DNA of 64,000 bases from Alteromonas mediterranea DE. Its GTDB lineage: Bacteria > Pseudomonadota > Gammaproteobacteria > Enterobacterales > Alteromonadaceae. This document shows, piece after piece, positions 10,900-21,200 of this stretch. A program made the position numbers and the translations under genes. The first letter of the stretch is position 1; every line of letters starts with the position of its first letter. The DNA is taken from positions 3,359,924-3,423,923 of the forward strand of contig NC_011138.3 in assembly GCF_000020585.3 (NCBI RefSeq), read 5' to 3'. The notes under the pieces were generated by a model that was not told the DNA's origin, ran no database searches, and saw only the letters and a list, made by a program, of their open reading frames with translations.

Positions 10900-12661
10900 T
10901 TTGACCTCCTTTCAATAAGCGGCTCGAGGTAACGTGCTTATCGTCAGGTGTGACATTTAACATGTGTAATGCGCCGCCCATGATTGACGAAAACACAGGT
11001 GCAGCAGTGTCACCCGCATGATACAAGTCGCCACCCGGTTCATTGATAAGCACTATAGTAACTAATCGAGGGTTTGAAACCGGTGCGATCCCCGCAAAAA
11101 TATTGACGTACTCTTCACCGTATCCCCCGGCCACGGCTTTACGGCTAGTTCCGGTTTTGCCGGCAACACGATAACCGGGTACCGCTGCTTTTGTCGCAGT
11201 CCCGCCACGCTGGGTAACGCTTTCCATCATTTGAACAATGGCGTTTGCATTTTCTTCACTAATAACGCGTTCAGACTGGGCCTGCCAAGACGGTTGTTCC
11301 GGCGACTTAATAATATTAAGTGGCGTTTTTATACCGCCGTTCGCGAGGGTTGCATAAAGACGGCCTAACTGTGCGGTAGTTACTGAAATGCCGTAGCCAA
11401 ATGAAAGTGTGGCTAATTCAAATTCAGACCAACGGCTGCGCTCGTGAAAGATACCGCTGCTCTCGCCTGCCATGTTAAGCCCGGTATCACTCATCAGCCC
11501 CATGTTGTAATAAGTATCAAGCAAGAAGTGCTTTGGTACCGACAACGCTAGCTTTGACGTTCCCATATTCGAGGAGTGTTGAATAATTTCTTCTAGCGTT
11601 AGCTCGCCATAGTTGCGTGAGTCTTTTACTAGACTGCCGCCTAACCGCATCCAGCCTGGATTAGTATCAACTGAATCCTCAGGTTCTACTTCACCAAACT
11701 CAAGCGCGGTTAATACCGCAAGCGGCTTAAGCGATGAACCGGGTTCAAAAGCGTCGGTAATTACGCGATTACGCATGCGATGGGGGCTGATATTACTTCT
11801 GTCGTTCGGATTAAATGACGGCGCGTTGACCATGGCCAATACATCGCCGCTTTTAACGTCAATGACAATGGCAGAAGCCGAGCTTGATTGGTAATAAATC
11901 ATGGCTTCTTTAATTTCTTTGTAGGCTAACGCCTGAATACGCTGGTCGATAGTAAGCTGCAAATCGCCCGCTTTTTCGCCGGAAGTGGTTTCTAGAATTT
12001 CTACCTGGCGTCCTTTGGCATCACGACGAATTTTGCGAGAGCCCGGCGTACCCGTTAACCACTCGTCGTACATGCGCTCTAAGCCTTCAACGCCCGTATC
12101 ATCAACATCAGTAACACCAATAAGCTGGGCTGAAACCTCGCCTGTTGGGTAATAACGGCGGCTTTCACGACGAAGGTAAATACCAGGGATATCTAGCTTA
12201 TCAACGTACTCTGCCATTGCTGGAGACACCTGACGCTGTAAATACACAAAGCGGCGTTTTGGATTTGCCACTTTTTCTTTAAGTTCATTAACGTCTTGGC
12301 GCAATACATCGGCTAACGCTTCCCACCGGCGCTCTTCCTCAAACCCATTATTCTCGTGAATAATTTTCGGGTCGGCATAAATAGCACGAACCGGCACACT
12401 CACCGCCAGTTCAACACCGTTTCTATCGGTAATAAGCCCGCGATAGGTCGGCATGTCGCGGGTTCTTAGCGTGCGGTTGTCGCCTTGCTGAATAAGCTCA
12501 TCTGGCTCGATAACTTGAATATAAGCTGCGCGGGCGGCAAGCACGCCAAAAACGAACATAATAACCACAAGCACAACCACAAAGCGCCAGTGCACTAGGC
12601 TTGGCGTTACATTTTGCTTTGCGCCGGTTTTCTTGCGCTGGCGTGGGCTTGATGAATTCAT
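10889..12661 (-). CDS. ftsI: Peptidoglycan D,D-transpeptidase FtsI (PBP3)
   Basis: Septal class B penicillin-binding protein. There is a single N-terminal anchor at about residues 27-47, a pedestal domain (RGLITDRNG near 75), then the transpeptidase domain. That domain has the active-site SxxK in EPGSSLKPLAV (about 307), the SSN motif in QHSSNMGTSKL, and KTG in VAGKTGTSRKA. Its 590 residues match E. coli FtsI (588). It overlaps ftsL by 4 bases and murE by 11. Confidence 0.97.
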   Translation of the reverse strand: MNSSSPRQRKKTGAKQNVTPSLVHWRFVVVLVVIMFVFGVLAARAAYIQVIEPDELIQQGDNRTLRTRDMPTYRGLITDRNGVELAVSVPVRAIYADPKIIHENNGFEEERRWEALADVLRQDVNELKEKVANPKRRFVYLQRQVSPAMAEYVDKLDIPGIYLRRESRRYYPTGEVSAQLIGVTDVDDTGVEGLERMYDEWLTGTPGSRKIRRDAKGRQVEILETTSGEKAGDLQLTIDQRIQALAYKEIKEAMIYYQSSSASAIVIDVKSGDVLAMVNAPSFNPNDRSNISPHRMRNRVITDAFEPGSSLKPLAVLTALEFGEVEPEDSVDTNPGWMRLGGSLVKDSRNYGELTLEEIIQHSSNMGTSKLALSVPKHFLLDTYYNMGLMSDTGLNMAGESSGIFHERSRWSEFELATLSFGYGISVTTAQLGRLYATLANGGIKTPLNIIKSPEQPSWQAQSERVISEENANAIVQMMESVTQRGGTATKAAVPGYRVAGKTGTSRKAVAGGYGEEYVNIFAGIAPVSNPRLVTIVLINEPGGDLYHAGDTAAPVFSSIMGGALHMLNVTPDDKHVTSSRLLKGGQSGS

Positions 12662-12993
12662 TTCAATTTCACCACTACTTCATCGTCGGCGGTGGGGCGG
12701 TACATTTCTAACTGTTTTTCAACAAGGTTTTCAATGCGGTTATGTTCGGTTAACGCCCGCTGCTCTAACACTAGATTGCGCCACTCAACGTCCAACTCGT
12801 CCTTCTCTTGCATTAAGTCTTCAAGGGCTATGACCTGCTGGCGATTGTGGTGACTACTAAGCGTTACGGCCATGGCACTTGTGATAACCATTAAATACAA
12901 CAAAACCCGCAACTTGTTGCGGGTTAAATCTGAAACAATAATGAGCAATAATTTGAAATTAGTGCTGCCTTTGTCTGGCGTGACTTTGGTCAT
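12658..12993 (-). CDS. ftsL: Cell division protein FtsL
   Basis: Small bitopic divisome protein that pairs with FtsB to activate FtsW/FtsI. The 111 residues comprise a short cytoplasmic N-terminus, one membrane helix around 27-46 and a periplasmic heptad-rich coiled-coil region ([21 protein letters not shown]). The sequence is weakly conserved across bacteria, so the call relies on architecture and on position between rsmH and ftsI, with 4-base overlaps on both sides. Confidence 0.93.
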   Translation of the reverse strand: MTKVTPDKGSTNFKLLLIIVSDLTRNKLRVLLYLMVITSAMAVTLSSHHNRQQVIALEDLMQEKDELDVEWRNLVLEQRALTEHNRIENLVEKQLEMYRPTADDEVVVKLK

Positions 12994-13931
12994 AACTTTT
13001 CTGCCACACGCAATACCGAACTGCGGGAGCGAACATTATTCGCAATCTCCTGTTCAGATGGTTTTATTGCTTTACCCAGGGCTTTTAACACTTTATCGGC
13101 GTCAATTTCTGCCTGTGTTATCGGTAGGTTGTGGGGTACGACTTTCCCTTTGCTTTGATCCTTTATAAAACGTTTTACTAAGCGGTCTTCAAGCGAGTGA
13201 AATGAGATAACCGCAAGACGCCCTTCTTTCGCCAATACCTGTGTGGCCGCTTTTAGCCCAACGCGCAATTGCTCTAGCTCAGCATTGATATAAATGCGGA
13301 TCCCCTGGAATGCGCGGGTTGCAGGGTGTTTGAATTTGTCTTTTACAGGTACAGCTTCATCGATGATTTTGGCAAGCTGTGCGGTACGCGTAATAGGTGT
13401 ATCTTTACGTGTGTTAACAATAGCGTGAGCAATGCGCTTGCCGAATTTTTCTTCGCCAAACTCTTTAATGACCTGTGTAATGTCTTGCTCTTCTGCGCTA
13501 GCCAGCCAATCAGCAGCACTTTGACCGCGAGACGTGTCCATGCGCATGTCGAGCGGGCCGTCGCGCAGGAAGCTAAAGCCCCGTTCAGCATCGTCAAGTT
13601 GAGGTGACGATACGCCTAAGTCCATAAGCACACCGTCAATCTTGCCGGTTAATCCTAGCGCCTCGATTTCTTCTGCCATATCCCCAAACGGTGAGTGGAT
13701 AATGCTAAAGCGCTTATCATCGGCAAAGCGTTCAGCGGCCTTGATAGCCTGTGGGTCACGGTCAAAGGCAATGAGTCGCCCCTTCTCGCCTAACGCGTCT
13801 AAAATATGCGCCGAATGCCCGCCACGGCCAAACGTAGCATCAATATAAATGCCGTTTGGTTTAATCGCCAATGCTTCAATGCACTCGTCAAGAAGTACGG
13901 AAATGTGTTTAAATTCATTAGGCTGCGTCAT
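12990..13931 (-). CDS. rsmH: 16S rRNA (cytosine(1402)-N(4))-methyltransferase
   Basis: SAM-dependent methyltransferase (formerly MraW) that N4-methylates C1402 in the ribosomal P site. The 313 residues equal E. coli. It starts with the family hallmark [13 protein letters not shown], then the SAM-binding [11 protein letters not shown] near 31-41, [15 protein letters not shown] and the C-terminal [14 protein letters not shown]. It is second gene of the dcw operon and overlaps mraZ and ftsL by 4 bases each. Confidence 0.98.
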   Translation of the reverse strand: MTQPNEFKHISVLLDECIEALAIKPNGIYIDATFGRGGHSAHILDALGEKGRLIAFDRDPQAIKAAERFADDKRFSIIHSPFGDMAEEIEALGLTGKIDGVLMDLGVSSPQLDDAERGFSFLRDGPLDMRMDTSRGQSAADWLASAEEQDITQVIKEFGEEKFGKRIAHAIVNTRKDTPITRTAQLAKIIDEAVPVKDKFKHPATRAFQGIRIYINAELEQLRVGLKAATQVLAKEGRLAVISFHSLEDRLVKRFIKDQSKGKVVPHNLPITQAEIDADKVLKALGKAIKPSEQEIANNVRSRSSVLRVAEKL

Positions 13932-14386
13932 AGCGAGAAGTCCTGTAATCGTTCGGTAAGTTCAAATTCGCCTTTGCGTTCGGTGTCTATATCAGCTTCA
14001 ACTTGTTGTGCCCAAATATCGGCATCCCAAATTTCGAATTTGTTTAACTGACCAACTAACATGACTTCTTTTGAGAGTTTTGCGAAACTTCGCAGTGGAG
14101 TAGGAACAAGAATACGCCCGCTTTTATCCATCTCACCTTCTGAAGCATAACCTAGTAGCAATCGCTGCAAGCGACGCTCGGCTGGGATCATGCTTGAAAG
14201 TTTAGAAAGTTTAAGCTCAATCTCTTCCCATTCGGGAAGTGGGTAAAGTAGCAAACAACTTTGTTGTGTATCGACTGTGCAAACTAGTTGTCCCTGACAA
14301 TCATCCAGCAGCGACTGACGATACTTCGTCGGTATAGCCAGTCTGCCTTTTGTATCCAGATTGATTGCGTTAGCGCCGCGGAACAT
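13928..14386 (-). CDS. mraZ: Transcriptional regulator MraZ
   Basis: AbrB/SpoVT-fold DNA-binding protein that represses its own dcw promoter. The 152 residues equal E. coli. Both DxxxR repeats are present: [11 protein letters not shown] near 10-20 and [11 protein letters not shown] near 90. The start is ATG at 14384-14386. The purine-rich AGGGG ribosome site ends only about one base before this ATG, which is unusually close. The N-terminal [15 protein letters not shown] nevertheless matches the family start. Autoregulation is supported by GTGG repeats just upstream. Confidence 0.97.
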   Translation of the reverse strand: MFRGANAINLDTKGRLAIPTKYRQSLLDDCQGQLVCTVDTQQSCLLLYPLPEWEEIELKLSKLSSMIPAERRLQRLLLGYASEGEMDKSGRILVPTPLRSFAKLSKEVMLVGQLNKFEIWDADIWAQQVEADIDTERKGEFELTERLQDFSL

Positions 14387-14462
14387 TCCCCTAGCCTTTT
14401 ATTATTTGCTCTTGTTTTTCTTGTTTTTTGAGTACTAATCTGCAAAGTGATGATGATTTGAT

Positions 14463-14486
14463 CCACAATTCGCCACATTTACCCAC
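14463..14486 (-). promoter_or_regulatory. MraZ box: three GTGG repeats at 10-base spacing
   Basis: On the minus strand the motif GTGG occurs three times in the same orientation and exactly 10 bases apart. The plus-strand CCAC copies are at 14463-14466, 14473-14476 and 14483-14486. A fourth copy, GTGGGG, is at 14515-14518 inside the promoter spacer. Known MraZ operators are tandem TGGG-type repeats at 10-base steps upstream of mraZ, so this is a confident autoregulatory site just downstream of the predicted transcription start. Confidence 0.85.
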
Positions 14487-14494
14487 TGAGATAC

Positions 14495-14524
14495 AGTTTA
14501 GGTATCAATGATCCCCACTGTCAA
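14495..14524 (-). promoter_or_regulatory. Promoter of the dcw operon
   Basis: On the minus strand there is a perfect TTGACA -35 box (14519-14524), an 18-base spacer and a TAAACT -10 box (14495-14500). The predicted start is near 14488, leaving a leader of about 100 bases before mraZ. One GTGG copy lies in the spacer and three follow the -10, so bound MraZ would block initiation. Assigned by consensus match, not by experiment. Confidence 0.7.
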
Positions 14525-14732
14525 GTAGAAAAAAGGCGTGAAAGCCGCATAAACACTGGGTTTAAACTGGTTGGATATACAGTGTTTTTAGGAAGTGTAT
14601 GATTAGACGTGCAAAAAAGATTAAAAAATATTCAGGTGGGTAAAATTAAACTTAAAATTTATCGATGAACGGCTGTTTTTACTTGTATTGAACGTGCTTG
14701 CTAACTCAAAAGCGACGTATAGGAATAAATGC

Positions 14733-14767
14733 AAAAAAATGAACTACCAACCGAAGCTGATAGTTCA
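14733..14767 (-). terminator. Rho-independent terminator with UUCG tetraloop
   Basis: On the minus strand a 12-bp stem (10 Watson-Crick pairs and two G-U) closes on a C(UUCG)G tetraloop at 14740-14767 and is followed by seven Ts (14733-14739). It lies 45 bases after the stop of the outer-membrane protein gene. Confidence 0.88.
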
Positions 14768-14811
14768 TTGTTAATTATTGCTAGCTATCAATAGTTGATG
14801 GCTGAACTACT

Positions 14812-15636
14812 TTAAAAACGGTAAGAAGCTGTAAGTGACGCTACATCGCTCTCGGTATCGCTATCAATATCGGTTTCATAGCTGGCCGATAAAGAGAATT
14901 GCTCATTTACCCAGTAATCTAAAGCCACCCCTGCTGTTTTTAAGTTGTCGAAACCGTCTGGCGCATTGGTATAGCTATAGCTGCCTTGAACACTTAAACC
15001 TGGACTAAAGAAGTAACGTGCACTTCCAGATAATACATCAACATCATCGGCAGTGTATTGGGCGGTGAAGTCCCAACCGGTCCCCCCGTTACCTACTGTG
15101 GTATAGCGTGTGAACACTAGAGGTGAAGTTTCATTCTCGCTTTCGCTGTAACTTTCTCCACCGGCATTAAAGTCGTAAGTGGCACGCTGATAGATAACAC
15201 CTGCGCCTATTTGCCATTGGCGTGACAAGTTAAACCCTACTTTTAAATCGATATTGGTGTAATCCCCATCACCAAAGTCGTCGTCGAGTTTACTGTGCGC
15301 ACCTTCAATAGCTAGCATCCACGTATCGTCGAAATAAAAAGTTGTACCTAAATTAAACACGTCGATACCGTCTAAATTAGCGTACCCACCAGACAGACTT
15401 GATACGCGCTGTAGATAAGGGTTAATAAGGTAAGCGCCGCTGTTGCCACTCACCTCGTCAAGGTAGCGCACATATCTAGCACCGTAGAGGTTGTCATCTA
15501 ACCCTTCAAAATCGACAGCGGTAACCTGTACTTCGTTTTGCGTAGCTGCATGTGCTGCTGAAACTGTAAATACCGAAGCTGTAATAAGTGATAGTGCAGT
15601 TAGCGTTGTTGAGAGTTTATTAGATTTGATGTTCAT
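14812..15636 (-). CDS. Putative outer-membrane beta-barrel protein (porin-like)
   Basis: The 274-residue predicted product starts at ATG 15634-15636, chosen because AAGGA lies 8 bases upstream and a clean signal peptide follows (MNIKSNKLSTTLTALS...AHAAT, cleavage near residue 30). A longer upstream in-frame start would bury the signal. The mature part alternates polar and aromatic residues in strands separated by acidic turns. It ends in a terminal phenylalanine (ASYRF), the usual BAM recognition signal. I do not recognise a precise family or substrate. It has its own terminator, suggesting a single-gene transcript. Confidence 0.8.
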   Translation of the reverse strand: MNIKSNKLSTTLTALSLITASVFTVSAAHAATQNEVQVTAVDFEGLDDNLYGARYVRYLDEVSGNSGAYLINPYLQRVSSLSGGYANLDGIDVFNLGTTFYFDDTWMLAIEGAHSKLDDDFGDGDYTNIDLKVGFNLSRQWQIGAGVIYQRATYDFNAGGESYSESENETSPLVFTRYTTVGNGGTGWDFTAQYTADDVDVLSGSARYFFSPGLSVQGSYSYTNAPDGFDNLKTAGVALDYWVNEQFSLSASYETDIDSDTESDVASLTASYRF

Positions 15637-15756
15637 GTCTTTTGTCCTTAAAAAATGTGTTGGGAACTGTAATAACCAGCCCGCATAAGATAAGACATTC
15701 AAACTTAACGATTTCTGAACGAAACATGACGAAGTCTGAACGAGTGCAAAAAACAT

Positions 15757-15785
15757 AAAAAAACCCGCTGTTAAGCAGGTTTTTA
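15757..15785 (-). terminator. Terminator between the SapC-like gene and the barrel gene
   Basis: On the minus strand the stem AACCTGC/GCGGGTT (one G-U pair) with a six-base loop is followed by seven Ts. It lies about 22 bases after the SapC-like stop and would end that transcript. Confidence 0.8.
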
Positions 15786-15806
15786 AACTTCAGAATTGAG
15801 AAGCAA

Positions 15807-16577
15807 TTAAGCGTTTGGCGCCGCCTCAGGTGTAGCTTCTTCTGCTTTAACCGCTGAAAGCTGCATGTTGCGAATTGGATTATCTGTATCGTTAGAAAGC
15901 TCAACAAGACGGTTTAGCTGACCAACTGACATCATTACCGCATAGATTGCACCTAGGAAGCCTTGTTTATGTAGCTCAAGTACTTGCTCTTCAGGTAGCT
16001 CAAGAAGTTTCTTCTCGTTGATGCTCATCATGCCTGTAACATTGCGCTGCTTACCGTCTTGGTAAGTAAGGCGAATTTGAATTGGATCAAGTAGGTCTAG
16101 CTCAACAACTTTCGCTACAAAACGCTGTGTTAGCATTTCGCTGTTTGCAAGGTCTGCTAGGAATTTTTGACGGTTGTCTAGGAATTCACTTGCTTCGCCA
16201 GCTTCTGTAAATAGCGCTTGGCCTTCATCAGAAATAAGATCAGAGTTTTCGTCGATGTAAACACCAAGCTTGTCGCCGTCAGGACGTACGTCGAACGGGT
16301 AGCGAAGGATGTTCATTGGAACGTGAGGACCTTTCCAGCTGTCGCCAGTTAGGAAAAGGTTTTGACCCTGTTCCATACCAAGCATAGTAACTACGTGGTG
16401 GCGCTTAGCATTCGTGTCTTCAATGAAAACAAGCGGCATAGTTGCTGCTAGTTGTGCGAACTCACGGATTGTTGCTGCTGCAAGGTGTGTATTTTTAGCA
16501 AAGCTGAAAGAAGTGTTTACCGCAACCTTTAGGTCTTTATGCTTTTCTTTATCTAGCGGTACAAAGTTAATAGCCAT
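15807..16577 (-). CDS. SapC family protein
   Basis: A 256-residue soluble protein resembling the SapC family named after the Campylobacter surface-layer locus. The match is to the family-wide pattern: N-terminal basic segment, LAATMPLVFIED, then NPxx-like WKGPHVPMNILRYPFDV and the acidic GQALFTEAGE segment. No signal peptide or membrane helix is visible. The molecular function of SapC proteins is not established; in Alteromonadales they often accompany TonB-receptor genes. It is separated from its neighbours by a terminator on one side and a divergent promoter region on the other. Confidence 0.75.
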   Translation of the reverse strand: MAINFVPLDKEKHKDLKVAVNTSFSFAKNTHLAAATIREFAQLAATMPLVFIEDTNAKRHHVVTMLGMEQGQNLFLTGDSWKGPHVPMNILRYPFDVRPDGDKLGVYIDENSDLISDEGQALFTEAGEASEFLDNRQKFLADLANSEMLTQRFVAKVVELDLLDPIQIRLTYQDGKQRNVTGMMSINEKKLLELPEEQVLELHKQGFLGAIYAVMMSVGQLNRLVELSNDTDNPIRNMQLSAVKAEEATPEAAPNA

Positions 16578-16959
16578 ATTTATTTCTCATACTTGTTAGC
16601 TGTGGCCCCGGCTTAATTATGTGAGAAGAGCGGGTGCCACTAAAAAATTACGTCGGCCGCGCTGATGTATATTATCCATCGATAGTTGGCGGAGCGCTTG
16701 GGAGTATCCCGTATTCGCGCAATGAAGTCACGCAGTCTTCACCATAACAAGTTTTAAATTTTTATTGCAATGTAAACTTTAAGTGAATGAGCCCAAGCGC
16801 TCTAAAAATGAGCAATTCCGACGAATTTGAAGAATTACGCGAGCAATGAAGGGGAAACGAAAGCCTATTGTCGCGGTATGAATTATCCTTTAGTCTCTAG
16901 TTGCTATTCATTTTAGGGGCTGATGGCCTAAGTGATTAAAAACAAAATAAGGACTTTCT
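16578..16959. other. Divergent intergenic region with an 11-bp inverted repeat
   Basis: No gene in 382 bases between the divergent SapC-like and dipeptidase genes. A perfect inverted repeat occurs: GAGCGCTTGGG at 16692-16702 and CCCAAGCGCTC at 16792-16802. The arms are 89 bases apart and each contains the self-complementary AGCGCT core. It could be paired operators for either gene; this is unproven. Confidence 0.5.
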
Positions 16960-18174
16960 ATGAAGGGGCGCTTCCCACTTTCATCTTGCGCATTAGTTAT
17001 CTCTGCGCTTTTTGCTTCACACACCGCACTGGCAGAAACACCGACCTACTCTGCCTCTGAACGAGCGGTAAATATCGCGAAGGAAACCATTATCGTAGAT
17101 GGTCATATTGACGTACCTTACCGCGTTAAAGAAAAATGGGTGGATGTAACCAACGCAACTGAAGACGGCGATTTTGACTACCCGCGTGCCGTTGCGGGCG
17201 GTTTAAACGCCCCTTTTATGAGCATTTACGTACCGGCAAGCTTAGATAATTCACCAGAGTCTACACAGCTCGCTCATGAACTTATCGACTCAGTAGAAGC
17301 GATTGTTGCGCGAGCGCCTGATAAATTTGCCATTGCCAAAAGTCCTTCTGACGTAAAAGCGCAGTTTGAAAAAGGCCTCATTTCGTTGCCAATGGGCATG
17401 GAGAACGGCTCACCTATTCAAGGTGATTTAGCAAACTTAAATGCCTTTTACGAGCGCGGCATACGCTACATTACTCTTGCTCACAGCCAGGCTAATCACA
17501 TTTCAGATTCCTCTTATGACCTGCGTAGAAAGTGGAAAGGACTGAGCCCATTTGGCAAAGCGCTAGTAGGAGAAATGAATAACATCGGCATTATGTTAGA
17601 TATTTCTCATGTGTCTGACGATGCCTTTTACCAAGTCATTGAGCTAACAAAAGCGCCGGTTATTGCGTCGCATTCATCGCTTCGCCGTTTTACCCCGGGT
17701 TTCGAGCGCAATATGAACGACGACATGATTAAAAAGCTAGGTGAGAATGGCGGCGTTATCATGATTAACTTTGGCTCTAGTTTTGTATCAAAATAGGCCG
17801 GTGAATGGCGAAGAGGCCTATCAGCTGCCCGTAAAGCGTTGATTGAAAAAGAAGGGGAAGATAGCCCTAAACTTGAGAACTTTGAAAAAGCCTACCGTAA
17901 GGAAGTACCTTATCCTTACTCCACGTTAGATGAAGTGCTTGACCACATTGACCATGTTGTAAAGCTAATAGGTGTTGAGCACGTGGGCATTGGGTCTGAC
18001 TACGACGGCGTGGGCGACTCGCTGCCAATTGGGCTTAAAGACGTGGCGAGCTTTCCAAACTTAGTTCAAGGGTTGCTGGATAGAGGCTACAGCCGTACTG
18101 ATATTGAAAAAATATTAAGCGGAAACCTTCTGCGCGTATGGCAGCAGGTGGAAGACTATGCGGCAGCGCACTAA
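16960..18174 (+). pseudogene. M19 membrane dipeptidase, interrupted by an in-frame amber codon
   Basis: Zinc dipeptidase (renal-dipeptidase family) with a signal peptide (about residues 1-25, ending TALA). The reading frame is open for 278 codons, hits TAG at 17794-17796 after FGSSFVSK, then continues in the same frame (AGEWRRGLSAARKAL) to 18174. Metal-site motifs fall on both sides of the stop: DGHID (H49, D51), MGMENG, LAHSQ, DISHVSD and IASHSS before it, and GIGSDYDG after it. Full length would be about 404 residues, normal for the family. One base change to a sense codon (for example CAG or AAG) restores the gene. As written, the truncated product lacks the last metal-site aspartate and should be inactive. 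Confidence 0.85.
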
Positions 18175-18211
18175 CACCTTTTCAGCCCCCTGCTATAAAT
18201 AGCAATTTAAC

Positions 18212-18240
18212 CAAAGGGAAGCCATAAGCGCTTCCCTTTG
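18212..18240. terminator. Bidirectional terminator between the dipeptidase and cusA genes
   Basis: A perfect 11-bp stem CAAAGGGAAGC / GCTTCCCTTTG with a seven-base loop lies between the convergent 3' ends, with AT-rich flanks. It probably serves both genes. Confidence 0.7.
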
Positions 18241-18247
18241 CATTTAT

Positions 18248-21200
18248 TTAGCGCTTTCTACCGCGGGTTATGCTTAAGTAAAACACGCATGGTAATACCA
18301 AAAGCGTTAACACCAACGCACTTGCCATACCGCCCACCATTGGCGCTGCAATGCGGTGCATTACTTCACTACCGGTGCCCGATGCGTAAACAACCGGTAA
18401 CAAACCCGCAATAATAGACAAAGACGTCATCATGACAGGACGAAGTCTTGCCGACGCAGCGTGTACGATTGCACTTCTGACCACGCAGTCTCTATGCGCT
18501 AGGGATGCATCGATTGCTCTATCATTATCGCGACCAGTTTCAGTGTCGCCGTTAGCGTCATTTCGACTATTCGACATAATGCCTTCCTGATGCTTAGCGA
18601 GGGCATCTTCAACATATTGTTTTAAATAGACCAACATAATTACCCCAATCTCTACCGCAACGCCTGCTAGCGCAATAAATCCAACGCCCACGGCTACCGA
18701 CAGATTAAAATCAAGGAAGTACAGCAGCCAGACGCTACCCACAAGGGCTAGAGGGAGGGTTGCTAATATGAGTGCCACGTCGCGCAAACGTTTAAAGGCT
18801 AAGTATAATAGCAAGCAAATAATGGCTAGCGTTGCTGGAATAACCAGCGATAACTTGGCTTTCGCCCGTTCTAAATAAGCAAACTGGCCCGCCCAGGAAA
18901 TGGAGTAGCCCGGCGGCAATTTAAGGTGTTTCTGCAAATGCGCTTTAGCCTGCTCAACATACCCCCCTAAATCTATACCTGTGGCTGAGTCAGAAGCAAT
19001 ATCAATATAAACCCACCCGTTTAGACGCGCATTCTCGCTTTTAATTGCGGCAGGGCCATCTGCTATTCGAACCTTGGCAATATCCCCTAACGTAATATGA
19101 GCGCCACTCGGTGTTACAAAGGGCATTGACGACAAGGATTCAGGTGTATCGCGATAGTGCTGCAAAAATCGCATGCTAACGGGAAAGCGCTCGCGCCCTT
19201 CTACAGACTGAGTTACCACTTTTGTACCTACAGCGCTGGCCAGAATACTGTGGACATCATCAATACTAAGACCATAGCGCGCCGCTAATTGGCGGTCGAT
19301 ATCAATATTAACGTAGCGACCGCCCACCACCCGCTCTGCGTATACCGAAGCGGTGTTAGGTACGTCCTTTAGCTGCATTTCAATATCTTTACCTATGGCT
19401 TCAATTCCCGCCAAATCAGGCCCGGCGATTTTAATCCCCACCGGGGTTTTAATTCCTGTCGCCAACATATCGATTCGGGTTTTGATAGGCATGACCCATG
19501 CATTAGTGAGCCCGGGGAACTGTACCAGTGCATTAAGCGCTTCTTTAAGTTTCTCTGTTGTCATGCCGTCTCTCCATTCAGCTTTCGGCTTTAACTGAAT
19601 AAAGGTCTCAATCATAGTGAGTGGCGCTGGGTCAGTAGCGGTATCCGCTCGCCCTACCTTTCCAAATACGCTTTCCACTTCGGGTAACGTTGCTATAAGC
19701 TTGTCTGTTTGCTGTAAAACTTCTCTGGCTTTACCCACCGAAATTCCCGGATACGTGGTGGGCATGTACATCAGGTCACCTTCATCTAATTCAGGCATAA
19801 ATTCACTACCTAAATGACTTAGTGGCCAATACATTGAAACCAGCAGGCATATAGCGCCCGCAACAGTAGCTAGCGGATAATGAAGCAGGCGCATTAACAC
19901 CGGCTTATAGAGGTTGCTTAACGTACGATTGACCGGATTTTCCGCTTCTGAACGTATCTTACCCCGGACAAAGTAACCCGCCAGTACGGGCACTAGCGTT
20001 ACTGCTAGCGCTGCCGCCGCTGCCATGGCATAAGTCTTGGTGAATGCAAGGGGGGCAAATAGTCGCCCTTCTTGTGCTTCTAACGCAAAGACAGGAATAA
20101 ACGACACCGTAATAATAAGCAGCGAAAAGAACAGCGCAGGCCCAACTTCTGATGTTGACTTTATGACTAACTCCCACCGTTTCGCTGCGCTAAGCGGCAT
20201 TGGCTTTAGCGACTTTTGTTTACTTGAAATTGCGTGTTGATGAATATGTTTATGCAGGTTTTCAACGACTACGATGGCCCCATCCACCATAGCGCCTATC
20301 GCAATAGCAATTCCCCCCAGCGACATAATGTTGGCGTTAAGCCCCTGTAGTTTCATTACGATAAACGCGGCGAGTATGCCAATAGGTAAGCTTATTAGCG
20401 CTACAACAGACGAGCGCAAATGGAATAAAAAGAGGGCACAAACCGCGCCAACTACCAGCAGCTCCTCCATTAGCTTATTCGAGAGCGTTTCTACCGATTT
20501 ATCGATAAGCGTGGAGCGGTCGTACACAGGGACAATATTAACGCCCTCTGGCAAGCCTGCCTTTAATGCCTCGAGCTTCGTTTTTATGGCGTCGATAGTG
20601 GCTTTCGCGTTTTCGCCATAACGCATAACGATAATACCGCCCACAGTTTCGCCCTGACCATTAAGTTCCGCCACACCCCTTCGCATTAAAGGGCTTTCGA
20701 CGACGTGGGCAACATCGTTAATGGTTATACTCACACCATCTTTGATAACCCCAGTAGGCAGCCGTTTAATATCGTTTATGCTTTGAATATAACTTTGCGC
20801 AGTAACCATGTATTCCGCTTCGGCCATTTCAACGACCGACGCGCCCGTCGCGCGATTGCCTCGCGCTAGCGCAAGTTCAATCATAGAAGGCATAATGTTA
20901 TAAGCGCGCAATTTTTCCGGGTCGACAATAACCTGGTATTGCTTCACCATGCCGCCCACCGAGGCAACTTCTGACACACCTTGTACAGACTGCAGTTCAA
21001 ACTTTAAGAACCAGTCTTGCAGTGCTCTTAACTCCCCGGCATCCAGTGCGTTAGGCTGACTAGTGTCATTTTCTAAGGCATAGATATACACCCAACCTAC
21101 GCCCGTCGCATCAGGCCCTAGCTGCGGCGTTACACCCGGCGGAAGTTGAGATGACGCTTGGCTTAAGTACTCTAAAACGCGACTTCTCGCCCAGTACATG

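Larger units (their letters stand above)
14387..14811. other. Intergenic region between mraZ and the barrel protein gene
   Basis: No gene is seen in these 425 bases. The part next to mraZ holds the dcw promoter and MraZ boxes. The part from 14733 to 14767 holds the terminator of the downstream outer-membrane protein gene. Between them the sequence is AT-rich with no supported feature. Confidence 0.7.
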
